This document shows positions 42,178 to 51,828 of a DNA stretch of 64,000 nt, one piece after another. The notes beneath the pieces are model-generated. The model saw only the letters and a list, made by a program, of their open reading frames with translations, was not told the origin of the DNA and did not search any database. Made by a program: the position numbers and the translations under genes. Source of the DNA: Coriobacteriaceae bacterium (GTDB lineage: Bacteria; Actinomycetota; Coriobacteriia; Coriobacteriales; Coriobacteriaceae). Numbering within the stretch: the first letter of the stretch is position 1; every line of letters starts with the position of its first letter. The stretch lies in assembly GCA_025993015.1 (NCBI GenBank), contig DAJPFV010000001.1, forward strand, positions 248,001-312,000. Direction: 5' to 3'.

Positions 42178-42237
42178 AAGGGACAGGTTTATTTTGGCAG
42201 GTCAAACGCTTTACCTACCAAAATTAACCTGTCCCTT
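42178..42237. repeat. 60-bp palindrome with AAGGGACAGGTT arms
   Basis: AAGGGACAGGTT (42178-42189) pairs with AACCTGTCCCTT (42226-42237); inner ATTTTGG/CCAAAAT and AGGT/ACCT continue the stem. The arm is the same motif as in the repeats near 4.3 and 5.5 kb. It sits between pgi and the Fe-ADH-like gene. Confidence 0.8.
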
Positions 42238-42248
42238 CCTGGCAGGTA

Positions 42249-42824
42249 CTAGGCCGCGGCGCACACGCTGCCGAGCAACTCACGCAAGGGAGTGCCGATG
42301 CCCTCCAGCAGCTCGGGTGCGATAATGGCAAAAACGGGAACCTCGCCGGCTCCCACGACGGCAGGCACTTTTCCCTCGGAGACGATGCACCCGTAGGGAA
42401 CAAAGCCGTCCTCGCCGGTATCGAGCACAGCCATGCGACGAGCGAGTTCGCGCGCAAAGCTCGCCGTATCGGCATCGCCGATCGCCAGGACAAAGTCCAC
42501 GCCTTCGTCGGTCGCCAGGGCCACGGCTTCGTCGATCAGCTCGTCTCCCCCGTCGCTCTCAACCGAGTCGCAGCGAAAAAGCACGCGTTCGAGCAGGGCG
42601 CGATCGAGCGAGCCGAGTGCCGCCGAGACGAGCTCATCACGCGTATGCTTGTCACCGCCCAACACGACCAGCGCCTTGGTGCCACCGTAGTGAGCGACCA
42701 ATCGTCCGCACCAGCGAGCCACGTCCCCATCCGCAACAAGGCGTGTCGGCATACCAAACCCATAATTGACCATCTTTCCCACAACCCTTCCGTGCGTATA
42801 GGCGGTATCAATCGTTAGGCTCAT
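42249..42824 (-). CDS. Half-length iron-alcohol-dehydrogenase-like protein
   Basis: The 191-residue protein matches only the N-terminal nucleotide-binding half of Fe-dependent alcohol dehydrogenases: VNYGFGMPTRLVADGD, KALVVLGGDKHTRDEL, EGVDFVLAIGDADTASFA. The normal GGGSxxD cofactor loop is degenerate (GDADTAS), and the C-terminal metal-binding helical domain is missing. It ends with its own stop, with no remnant of the other half next to it. Catalysis as an alcohol dehydrogenase is unlikely; a binding or regulatory role, or decay, is possible. Confidence 0.65.
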   Translation of the reverse strand: MSLTIDTAYTHGRVVGKMVNYGFGMPTRLVADGDVARWCGRLVAHYGGTKALVVLGGDKHTRDELVSAALGSLDRALLERVLFRCDSVESDGGDELIDEAVALATDEGVDFVLAIGDADTASFARELARRMAVLDTGEDGFVPYGCIVSEGKVPAVVGAGEVPVFAIIAPELLEGIGTPLRELLGSVCAAA

Positions 42825-42910
42825 GCTAAGAAGCGAGGTTTTCCGAGCTGTTTCACGCTCTTTAGAGCTGCGTTAAAACCCGATCCAACCGCACGACCAT
42901 ACCCACCAAA

Positions 42911-42922
42911 AAGGGACAGGTT
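42911..42922 (+). repeat. AAGGGACAGGTT half-copy upstream of the polymerase
   Basis: Single arm of the palindromic repeat family. It abuts the -35 box of the polymerase promoter. Confidence 0.5.
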
Positions 42923-42981
42923 TTGACGATGTCCGGACGAGCGGGTATTATCGAACAAGTATTCGATAAGAACATGTGTTT
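42923..42981 (+). promoter_or_regulatory. Promoter with two LexA-like boxes
   Basis: TTGACG (42923-42928) and TATTAT (42946-42951) are 17 bp apart. Immediately after lie CGAACAAGTATTCG (42952-42965) and GAACATGTGTTT (42970-42981), each one mismatch from the Gram-positive/actinobacterial SOS box core GAAC-N4-GTTC. Both overlap or follow the start site, ideal for LexA repression. Confidence 0.75.
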
Positions 42982-42994
42982 GATGGGAGGACGC

Positions 42995-44500
42995 GTGGGG
43001 CACGAGCGTCACACCTATATCTGCATCGACCTCAAGACGTTTTACGCTAGCGTCGAGTGCGTCGACCGCGGGCTCGATCCGCTCACCACCAACCTGGTCG
43101 TTGCCGACGAATCGCGCGGGCGCACGACCATCTGCCTCGCCATTACCCAGGCCATGAAAGACCTCGGAATCCATAACCGCTGTCGCCTGTTCGAGATTCC
43201 CGACGGCATCGACTACATCAAGGCTGTACCGCGCATGCAGCACTACATGGAGGTGTCGGCGCAGATCTACGGTATCTACCTGGAATACGTCAGTCCGCAA
43301 GACGTTCACGTCTACTCAATTGACGAGTGCTTTATCGACGTGACACCCTATCTGGACCTCTATCACACCGATGCGGAAGGCTTCGCCTGCATGTTGCGCG
43401 ACGAGGTCCTGGCGCGCACCGGCATCACGGCGACGGTCGGCATCGGCCCCAACCTATTCCAGGCCAAAGTTGCACTCGATATCACCGCCAAGCACGTACC
43501 CAGCCGCATCGGCATACTCGACGATGAGACCTTTCGCAAGGAAATCTGGCCCCATCGTCCCATCACCGATATCTGGGGCATCGGCCCCGGCGTGGCAGCA
43601 CGACTCGAAAAATACGGCGTCTACGATCTGATGGGCGTCGCGGCGCTCGACGAAAACCTGCTTTACGACGAGCTCGGCGTCAATGCCGAGTATCTCATCG
43701 ACCACGCCTTCGGACGCGAGCCGACAACCATCGCCGATATCCAAGCCTATCGCCCGCAAGCAACTTCGACCACCACAGGACAGGTGCTCTCGAAGGGCTA
43801 TGCCTACGAGCAGGCCTACACCGTCTTGCGCGAGATGGTCGACAACGCCGTGTTGGACTTGATCGATAAGCACGTGGTCTGCGACAGCATCTCGCTCTTT
43901 GTGGGCTACGCGAGCGAGCGCGCCGACATACGCAGGCTTGATGCCAGCGGTACTGCACAATATGTGGACGGATGCGGACACCTGCGCTCGAGTACGTCGA
44001 GCATCGAACCCACCGCAACCGCCGGCCCCGAGCTCGCGCCCCGTGCTCCCAAGCCCGTCCAGCGCGATGACGAACGGCGCCGCCTGGTGCGCGAAGCGCA
44101 GGCAATCGATGGCATCTTTGTGGGAGAGCATGGTGGCAAACCGCGTGGTGGCTATGCCGCGCTCTTTGCGCACTCCAACGCCTCGCGCAAGCTGCCCGAG
44201 CGTACCAATTCGTTTAAGAAGATCATGGGCTATTTCGATGAGCTCTGGGCGCAGACTGTCGATCCCAAACGACCGGTCAAGCGCATCAACCTGGGCTTTA
44301 GCAATCTTGTGCCCGAGGAATTTGCCACCATCGATCTGTTCAGCGATATCGAGACCGATGAGCGCGAGCGCGACCTGGCGCGCGCCGTCCTGGCCGTGAA
44401 AGGCAAGTACGGCAAGAACGCGCTCGTCAAGGGATTAAGCTTTACCGCCGGCGCCACCGCGCGCGAGCGCAACGATCAAGTTGGAGGACACCGTGCCTAA
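42995..44500 (+). CDS. Y-family DNA polymerase (UmuC/UvrX-like)
   Basis: The 501-residue translesion polymerase contains YICIDLKTFYASVECVD (first acidic metal site), YSIDECFIDVT (second site), TVGIGPNLFQAKVA and the helix-hairpin-helix ITDIWGIGPGVAARLEKYG. The thumb and little-finger domains follow. I start at GTG 42995 behind GGGAGG because the predicted start site lies near 42958; Met 42974 is an alternative. The gene is coupled to a YolD-like gene, as in Bacillus UvrX/YolD pairs, and is probably SOS-induced. Confidence 0.88.
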   Translation: MGHERHTYICIDLKTFYASVECVDRGLDPLTTNLVVADESRGRTTICLAITQAMKDLGIHNRCRLFEIPDGIDYIKAVPRMQHYMEVSAQIYGIYLEYVSPQDVHVYSIDECFIDVTPYLDLYHTDAEGFACMLRDEVLARTGITATVGIGPNLFQAKVALDITAKHVPSRIGILDDETFRKEIWPHRPITDIWGIGPGVAARLEKYGVYDLMGVAALDENLLYDELGVNAEYLIDHAFGREPTTIADIQAYRPQATSTTTGQVLSKGYAYEQAYTVLREMVDNAVLDLIDKHVVCDSISLFVGYASERADIRRLDASGTAQYVDGCGHLRSSTSSIEPTATAGPELAPRAPKPVQRDDERRRLVREAQAIDGIFVGEHGGKPRGGYAALFAHSNASRKLPERTNSFKKIMGYFDELWAQTVDPKRPVKRINLGFSNLVPEEFATIDLFSDIETDERERDLARAVLAVKGKYGKNALVKGLSFTAGATARERNDQVGGHRA

Positions 44501-44918
44501 ACCCAAACAACAGCCCATGCGCCCGCCGTCTGCCTTCGAGCGCCTGGCGGACCCCGAGGGCAGACGCCGCGCAGCCGACCCCAACCTCACTGCCAACGGT
44601 GCCGTGCGCGCCAACCGCGCCGCACAGTTTATGCCCTTTGCCGCCCTCACGGGATACTACGAACTCGTGCGCAAGCAGGAAATCACAGTCGAGCAAAAAC
44701 GTGAGCTCACGGAAGAAAAAGCCCTCGAGCTTTCGCAAAAGCTCGAGGGCCTCAAACGCGGCGACTTGGTGCGCGTCACCTATTACGATACGTACGGCTA
44801 TCGTAGCCGCACGGGCATTCTCGACGAAGCGTTACCCGCATTCAAGCTGCTCAAACTCAGGGATATCGCCATCAACTTCGACGATATCCAGGACATTGAG
44901 CTACGCGGACGAGCCTAG
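44493..44918 (+). CDS. YolD-like protein
   Basis: The 141-residue protein has the YolD pattern: RAAQFMPFAALTGYYELV and a C-terminal beta-rich RGDLVRVTYYDTYGYRS...LRDIAINFDDIQDI. YolD-like proteins are found next to Y-family polymerases and are thought to act as UmuD-like partners. It starts at GTG 44493, with GGAGG in the end of the polymerase gene, overlapping it by 8 bases. Its stop shares CTAG with the stop of the convergent surface-protein gene. Confidence 0.85.
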   Translation: MPKPKQQPMRPPSAFERLADPEGRRRAADPNLTANGAVRANRAAQFMPFAALTGYYELVRKQEITVEQKRELTEEKALELSQKLEGLKRGDLVRVTYYDTYGYRSRTGILDEALPAFKLLKLRDIAINFDDIQDIELRGRA

Positions 44919-47466
44919 CGACGAGAACGCTTGCGCAAGACGAGAGCAATGCCAAGCACTGCGGCAGCTGCAACCAGCAATCCCAAGACCAGCGTGAGGG
45001 TCGAGTCGCCAGCGCGAGGCAGCGAGCCGTCCTTCGGAGTCTTCTTAGCGGTCGTCGTGACGGTGGTCGTGGTGCTGCTCGACTGGTCGTTGCCACCCGT
45101 CTGGCTGCCGCCAGGCTGATCGCCGCCACCCGGCTGCGAAGGATCGGTGGGTTCCGTCGGATCCGGAGTACCGGGATCAACCGGATTCTCCGAATTCTCC
45201 TTGCGCTGGATCCAGACCTGGCAACCATAGAACGGGTTGGCGGTACCAAGGCACAGACCCTGGTTGGTCACCGCAAAGGTGCGCAGACCATGGTTATACG
45301 GATCGTTAAAGCCATTGGTCGTCAGCGTCGTAAAGTTCACGCCGTCCTCGGTCACATACATATCAAAGCCGCGCTCGGCATCGCGCAGGTAACACATGCA
45401 CGTAAGGACACTCTGCAACTTCTTGAGGTTCTCCTCGCTCAGCAGCTTATCGAGCGCATCCTGAATATCGCTCGGCAGCTCGGTGCCATAGGCATCCTCG
45501 TACTGCTGCTTAAGGCTCTCATAGCTATCGAGCATGTCCTGATACTGGTCGGCAAAGGACTTGAAGTACGCGATCTCGCCATCGATCTTCTGGACATAAG
45601 CGGCGTCGTCCTCAAAGTCCTGGGACATCGTCGCGGCCTGATCGCAAAGACCGCCCGCGGCATCCTCCAGCGCATCGCTCAGATCGCCAAAGCCCTTAGC
45701 AACCTCGGTCTTCTCGTCATCGACATCGACGGCCTTGTTTGAATCATCAACCTCAGCAGCTTCGTTCGAATCATCGACCTCGACGGCCTCGTTTGAATCA
45801 TCGTCCGCAAGCGTGTTCACGGGAACGATGGGGTCGTCAGGCGATTTCTTGTCGAGCAGGTGATTGAGCAGGTCCCTAAGGCGCTGAACCTGAGAGTCCC
45901 ACTCCTCGGGCGTCATATCGATAATGTCGCCATTGGAGAACTGGCCGATCGGCTCAAGCAGGCTCGCGGTATCAAAGGTACCGATATACAGCTTGCCGTC
46001 GAACTTCTGCATGCGCCAAATGTACTGGTTCTCGTTTCGGCCAAAGCCCGAAGTCAGGCCGGAAATACCGCCCTCGGGGAACATGTCGGTGCGATCGCCA
46101 ACGACGAGCTCCATGTTCTCGTCCTTGTCCATGCGATAGATGTTAACCGACTGCTCAAGATTGGCATTCACAAACGAGCAGTCAACGCCACCCATGCTGC
46201 TCTTGCCGCCCTCTTCGGTGTTGGATTTGTTGAACAGGATGCGCTCGAGGGCAATCTCCTCGTCGTTGTATTCACCGATATAGAGGTAGTCGTTGTAGAC
46301 GATGAGGTTGGCAGCGCCAGAACGGGTACGGGCAGGATCGATGCCAAAGCAGTACTTTGCACCGTCCGTCTTCTGATCGCCGACAATGGGAGTCCACGAA
46401 TAACTGCCGTCGGCATTCTTGTCGCCACGGACCATGGCAAACGACTGCATGGAATTATCATCGGGAGCGTTCTCGGGCGTACCGGTGCAGATGGTCGCAT
46501 AGAGATGGCCATTGTACGAGACCATATCCCAAATGGCGCCGCCGTAGATGCTGTCCTGATAGCGAATCGCCGGATAGCCAAACAGCGTCTCCGAGTTGGC
46601 AATCTCGGTGAAGCTGCCTGGCCCTTCGAGGGGTCAGACGACGTCAGGATTGTCGACACAAAATTACCGTTCGCGTCTTTACCCACATTACTGATGACGA
46701 GCTGGCCATCATGGACGCACATGCCGCGGATACCGGTAGAAATGCCCTGCTTGTAGGCAGCACCGTAATCCTGCATGCTCGAAAGGCCCTGATAGACAAC
46801 TTTGTACTCATCCGTCTTAGGATCGATCTCGTATACAGCAGGCAGGCCGCCTTTGCCGTCATTGGTCCTGACGCTGCCGCAGAAATAGAGCTTACCCTTA
46901 TAGCTCACGGCATTGCGGAACAAAGGAGCGACGCCGTTGAGCGATTCAGAGAGTAGCAGCTTGGTCTCACCGGTCTTGGTATTGATCTTGACCAAGATGC
47001 CGCCGCTGTCCTTGTCGGCCGTGCCGTCCTCCTTCTGCTGTCCATAGAAGAAGGTACCGTTAAACATGGCCTCCAGCGTCAGGCGCATGGTTTCGACATC
47101 AAAGGAATCGCCCAGCGTGCTGTTCATGAGCGTCAGCGTGTTGCCCATCGCCGCATAGCAGGTGCCCACATAAAGCCAGTCACCATAGCTCGCAGCCGCC
47201 CAAGTGTAGCTCTGGCCGCGATCGCCTTCGTTGTTGGCCGTATTACCATCGGCGCCCGGAACGGCAACGGCACCGTTACCCTGGTAGTCGACGATGCCAT
47301 CCGGCTGCGACGTTCCTACCGTAGGATGCGAGAGCTTCTCAAAGGAATACCCATTTCCCGCATTGTAGGTAACGGCACCCGATGCGTCTTCGGCGTGCGC
47401 CGGCAGCGGCGATACCAAGATAGCGGCAAGCGCTGCCACCAAGCCAAGTGTTCCCACTCGTCTCAT
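44915..47466 (-). pseudogene. Cell-wall-anchored surface protein gene, frameshifted
   Basis: The 5' part encodes a signal peptide (MRRVGTLGLVAALAAILVSP then AHAEDA) and a beta-propeller-like body (repeated YLYVGT / LYFCGS / LYIGTF strands). The 3' part continues that body in another frame, then a coiled region, a TEPTDPSQPGGG linker and a sorting signal (LPRAGDS, hydrophobic helix, RKRSRR). The frames switch near 46614-46622, where GGCCAGGCAGC lacks one base: restoring one G gives a continuous protein of about 850 residues. A 30-bp unit (VDDSNEAVE-like) repeats three times near 45720-45805. It may be broken, phase-variable or an assembly error. Confidence 0.82.
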
Positions 47467-47556
47467 AAGGTTATAGCCTCCCCTGTCCTAAAGCCCAGTT
47501 TTAGCATTCTTCATTTCTGTCCACGGTTAATTGCAATCTGAGCACAGCAATAATCA

Positions 47557-47572
47557 GTGTATAAATATACAC
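47557..47572. promoter_or_regulatory. GTGTATA-AA-TATACAC palindrome upstream of the surface protein
   Basis: A perfect 7-bp inverted repeat with a 2-bp centre lies 91 bp upstream of the surface-protein start, in a 272-bp region that otherwise holds no gene. It looks like an operator. Confidence 0.45.
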
Positions 47573-47738
47573 CTGTAATTTTTTGGACGGGTTCATAGAT
47601 GCTCGATTGGTAGCGAATTCCGCGCAAACCGTCACCAAACTCCACTTTTGCCGCATCTAAAGGTTATTTTTGCGCAAATTTTTGGATGCCGATAGTCACA
47701 ATGGGCAGGAGGCTGGTACCCACCGGAGAGGGCAACGC

Positions 47739-48122
47739 CTACATTTTCATAACGTAATAGCCCGCACCCCTCACTGCCGTCTCGAGTGTGTCGCGATCAA
47801 CCGGGCGCTTCGAGCGCACGCGTGCCGTGTGGTCCGCGTACGTTACCGTAGCCCACACGCCATCAAGCGCATTGAGGGCATTCGTCACATTCCGGGCGCA
47901 GCCGTCGCAACTCATGCCGCCGATAAGGAGTTCCTCACGATAGGGGTAGTGGGACTCGTCGGTGTCTGCCACCACAACCTTTTTGGCCTTCTTGCCGCTC
48001 GCACCATCGCTGCAGCAACTCTTCCCGTGTGTCGAAGCGGCAATGCGACGCAGTCCAAAAAACATGCCGACGGCAATGACGGTCAGCACGATGAGATTCG
48101 CAGGGTTGAGCAAGTCACTCAT
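47739..48122 (-). CDS. Membrane-anchored heavy-metal-associated (HMA) domain protein
   Basis: The 127-residue protein has one N-terminal membrane helix (LIVLTVIAVGMFFGL), a short Cys/Lys-rich linker (KSCCSDGASGKKAKK) and a C-terminal HMA domain with GMSCDGCARNV (CxxC metal site) and the YADHTARVRS strand. Such domains carry copper or similar ions. AAAGGGG precedes ATG 48122. It has no adjacent P-type ATPase here. Confidence 0.85.
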   Translation of the reverse strand: MSDLLNPANLIVLTVIAVGMFFGLRRIAASTHGKSCCSDGASGKKAKKVVVADTDESHYPYREELLIGGMSCDGCARNVTNALNALDGVWATVTYADHTARVRSKRPVDRDTLETAVRGAGYYVMKM

Positions 48123-48229
48123 GCGTTCCCCTTTCAGTAGCACTATCTAGATACCCCCATGGGGTGTCCCCATCTTAACCCAAAATCATGTCCGTTCGGT
48201 CAATTAGTTTTCCTCTTCAAACTTTTTTG

Positions 48230-48274
48230 TTGACCATGGCTTACTTTCGTGTATAAGTTTTCCTAGGCTAACAG
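48230..48274 (+). promoter_or_regulatory. Promoter of the DUF3793-flavodoxin operon with DtxR-like half-site
   Basis: TTGACC (48230-48235) and TATAAG (48252-48257) are 16 bp apart. CTAGGCTAAC follows at 48263-48272 and matches one half of the DtxR/IdeR iron-box consensus; the other half is poor. Iron regulation is plausible for these genes. Confidence 0.5.
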
Positions 48275-48295
48275 TTTAGATCCGTAAGGAGCGAC

Positions 48296-49000
48296 GTGAC
48301 TCGAACCATAGACATCCCAACGTTTCAGGCAGCAGTCGTGCGCAACTGCTCCCCCACGCTCGCGGGCATCAAGCCGGCATCGCTCTTTACCTATCCAGGC
48401 ACCTACGCCCACGGGGACGGCTCGACCGCAACAGAAACCATCGCAGAACGCCGAGCACGCCTGCTCAACGTTATCGCCCAGTGCAACCGCGAGCTTGACC
48501 CGCTTGGCATCCACCTGAGTGTTTTGGTCTGGCGGCCCTGCGGAGCGCTCGTGTACGTGTACCGAGCCAAAAGCCTCACCACCTATTTCGCGGACCCTCG
48601 CGCCAAAACGGCGCTCGCCTCGGAAGGCTACGACACGAGAGACCTTTCGACATGCCTTGTGCATTTGGCATCACGCATCACGCTCGCGAGTAATAACGTC
48701 GCGGAATGCGCCTGTAGCCAGACTCGATGCGCACTACCCCAGCAAGCTAGCTGCAGCAACGACTGCACCTGCGAGTTTCCGCACGAAATAGGCTACTTCC
48801 TAGGATATCCCTACGACGACGTGCACGAGTTTATCGTCCAGCGCGGCGAGAACTATAAGGTCTTTGGGGCCTGGAAGGTCTACGCAAATGTCGAGCAGGC
48901 ACTTGCGACGTTTGATGCCTACCGCGCCTGCACCCAATACTTCACCTTTGTCTATCAGCAGGGCTACAGCTTGGCGCAACTTGCCCAGGCAACCCGATAG
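48296..49000 (+). CDS. DUF3793 family protein
   Basis: The 234-residue protein matches DUF3793: CSPTLAGIKPASLFTY, LVWRPCGALVYVYR, HEIGYFLGYPYDDVHEFI and FKVFGAWKVY-like GENYKVFGAWKVY. It is Cys-rich in the middle (CACSQTRCALPQ and CSNDCTCEF). The function is unknown, but this family is commonly encoded beside a short flavodoxin, as here, and often near metal transport genes. It starts at GTG 48296 behind AAGGAG. Confidence 0.82.
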   Translation: MTRTIDIPTFQAAVVRNCSPTLAGIKPASLFTYPGTYAHGDGSTATETIAERRARLLNVIAQCNRELDPLGIHLSVLVWRPCGALVYVYRAKSLTTYFADPRAKTALASEGYDTRDLSTCLVHLASRITLASNNVAECACSQTRCALPQQASCSNDCTCEFPHEIGYFLGYPYDDVHEFIVQRGENYKVFGAWKVYANVEQALATFDAYRACTQYFTFVYQQGYSLAQLAQATR

Positions 49001-49046
49001 AACATAGAAGCCGTGGCAACCTGCCGCACAACTGAAAGGACTCAAC

Positions 49047-49466
49047 ATGAGCAAGATCGCCGTCGTCTACTGGAGCGGCACGGGCAACACCGAGGCCATG
49101 GCAAACCTCGTTGCCGAAGGTGCAACCGATGCCGGCGCCGAGGCAGAGGTCATCTCCTGCGCCGACTTCTCCGCAGACAAGGCCGCTGGCTATGACGCTA
49201 TCGCCTTCGGCTGCCCCGCCATGGGTTCCGAGGAGCTTGAATATGATGAGTTCCAGCCCATGTGGGATGAGGTCAAGGAGACCCTCGGCGACAAGAAGGT
49301 CGTCCTCTTTGGCTCTTATTCGTGGGCCGAGGGCGAATGGATGGACAACTGGAAGGCGGACGCCGACGAGGAGGGCGTCAACGTCGTCGATTCCGTCATC
49401 TGCTACGACGCCCCCGATGATGAGAGCGAAGCGGCCTGCCGCGCCCTTGGAGCCGAGCTCGCCTAG
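49047..49466 (+). CDS. Flavodoxin
   Basis: The 139-residue short-chain flavodoxin has the FMN phosphate loop VVYWSGTGNTEAMA, the GCPAMGSEELEYDEF loop and FGSYSWAEGEWMDNW, where aromatic residues stack on FMN. It carries electrons in place of ferredoxin, often under low iron. It lies 46 bases after the DUF3793 gene and shares its promoter. Confidence 0.93.
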   Translation: MSKIAVVYWSGTGNTEAMANLVAEGATDAGAEAEVISCADFSADKAAGYDAIAFGCPAMGSEELEYDEFQPMWDEVKETLGDKKVVLFGSYSWAEGEWMDNWKADADEEGVNVVDSVICYDAPDDESEAACRALGAELA

Positions 49467-49523
49467 CGGCAATGAGCTCCGCCCGCAACGCGCATTGCAA
49501 CAAAACACATTCGCGTCCCAACA

Positions 49524-49558
49524 AAAACGGGAGCCGGATCACATCCGGCTCCCGTTTT
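49524..49558. terminator. Bidirectional intrinsic terminator
   Basis: AAAACGGGAGCCGGAT (49524-49539) pairs perfectly with 49543-49558 around loop CAC. It separates the convergent flavodoxin and ABC transporter genes. Confidence 0.93.
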
Positions 49559-49583
49559 CTGCTATGTCAGTCATATAAAGCGG

Positions 49584-50336
<753 letters not shown>

Positions 50337-50348
50337 GATAGGACCTCC

Positions 50349-51710
50349 TTACAGACCGGCGATGTGATCGGCGGGCGTCGCGACAACCTGTCCGGCGCTC
50401 TTGGCGGGACGCTTCTTCTTGGTCTCGGCCGTGCCCAAAAGCCTCGCCTCAAGACCGCTCACCAAGCGAGCGAGCGGCAGGGTGATGACCAGATAGAACA
50501 GGGCGGCAACCACGTACGGTGTAATGGAGCCCGTCGTGGCCACGATGGTACGGGCGTTCATGACGATCTCGACCACACCCACGGCGGCAAGCAGCGACGT
50601 ATCCTTGTAAAGCAAGATAAACTCGCTGGTCAGCGTAGGCAAAACATTACGGAACGTCTGCGGAATCATGACATAGAGCAGCGTCTGGAACGCGTTCATG
50701 CCCAGCGAACGCGCAGCCTCGTTTTGGCCCTTGGGGATCGATTGAATACCGGCACGGAAGATCTCACATAGGTACGCAGACGAGTTCATGGCCATGACGA
50801 TAACGCCAAGCACGTAGTCATCAACCTTGACGCCGGCCAACGGCAGACCGAAGAACGCGATATAGATCTGCAGGAACGCCGGCGTACCGCGGATGATATT
50901 CACATAGATACCGGCGAGGCAGCGCAGGATGCGCGACTTGGAGATGCGCATGAGCGACAAGGCAAAGCCAAAGGGAATTGCCAGCGGAAACGCCACAAGC
51001 ACGATCGAGAGCGACATAAGGAAGCCCTTAAAGACGATCGGCAGGCTTTGGACCAAAATGACTGGGTTTAAGAACAGGCGCAGGAACATATTGGAGTTCC
51101 AGGCCTCGACCCACGGCTGCTCCTTAAGATCGGCCAGGAAGTTATCGAATGCCGTCACGCCCTTGATCTCCACCGACGGAATCTTGGAGATCTTCTTGGT
51201 CGAGCCATCGGCCAAAGTGCAGGTGCCGCTAAAGGCCTCATCGCCGCCCTCGACGGGGAAGGTCACGCCGTAAACCTCGACACGGAAAAAGCCGCCGGCA
51301 GGCGCCGTCTCGCCAAAGTCGATCTTGAGCGTCTGGCCGTCAGCCTTGCACGTGGGCTTCATGGGCGTACGATCCATGAGGTCCTCGCCCGAGAGCATCG
51401 TCAATCGCGTGTCATCGGTACCAAACGTCGTGCCGTCGACAAACGTCAGCGAAAGACCGCTCAGCTCCTCGTCGGCATCGGCCTGGACCTCCCAGGTAAT
51501 GCGCGTCTCGGTACCGCCGACCACAGCGCTGCCCGAACCAGTGTTGGGTCGGGCGGTAATCTTTGCGGTCTCAAGCGCCTGGGCGGTCGTGGGCGCATAT
51601 GCCCCTGCGCACACCAGCGCGAGCGCCACGGCCATGGCGCAGGCTAGCTTTTGGAGCAAGGCGGGCAGTGGAAAACGCTGCTCCGCGGCCCCTTTGTTCA
51701 GTCGAGACAA
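50349..51710 (-). CDS. Amino-acid ABC transporter permease with secreted N-terminal domain
   Basis: The 453-residue protein has two parts. Residues 1-45 are a signal peptide (LACAMAVALALVCAGAYAPT) followed by about 150 residues of beta-rich, probably Ig-like extracytoplasmic sequence. The C-terminal 230 residues are a HisM/GlnP-type permease (IIRGTPAFLQIYIAFFGLP, EIFRAGIQSIPKGQNEAARSLGM with the EAA loop). The TTG at 51710 follows AGGAG and gives a sensible signal peptide; the frame upstream is open but not similar to anything. The extra domain is unusual and may help substrate capture. Confidence 0.85.
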   Translation of the reverse strand: MSRLNKGAAEQRFPLPALLQKLACAMAVALALVCAGAYAPTTAQALETAKITARPNTGSGSAVVGGTETRITWEVQADADEELSGLSLTFVDGTTFGTDDTRLTMLSGEDLMDRTPMKPTCKADGQTLKIDFGETAPAGGFFRVEVYGVTFPVEGGDEAFSGTCTLADGSTKKISKIPSVEIKGVTAFDNFLADLKEQPWVEAWNSNMFLRLFLNPVILVQSLPIVFKGFLMSLSIVLVAFPLAIPFGFALSLMRISKSRILRCLAGIYVNIIRGTPAFLQIYIAFFGLPLAGVKVDDYVLGVIVMAMNSSAYLCEIFRAGIQSIPKGQNEAARSLGMNAFQTLLYVMIPQTFRNVLPTLTSEFILLYKDTSLLAAVGVVEIVMNARTIVATTGSITPYVVAALFYLVITLPLARLVSGLEARLLGTAETKKKRPAKSAGQVVATPADHIAGL

Positions 51711-51778
51711 GGTGGCTCCTATCGTAGAAGTTGCCGGCAAAACGAGACGGAAATACTCTCCGTCAAGAGAAGCGCAAA

Positions 51779-51806
51779 GGCCCTCTCCGCCAAAACGGAA
51801 AGGGCC
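51779..51806 (-). terminator. Partial terminator between binding-protein and permease genes
   Basis: GGCCCT/AGGGCC and TCCG/CGGA stems separated by a mismatch are followed by TTTG on the minus strand. It would reduce read-through so that the binding protein is made in excess. Confidence 0.6.
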
Positions 51807-51828
51807 CGCGAGCAATCAAGTAGCTATT

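Noticed and set aside
45720..45805. 30-bp tandem repeat as a CRISPR-like array
   Set aside because: The units are contiguous, coding and vary at codon level; there are no spacers.
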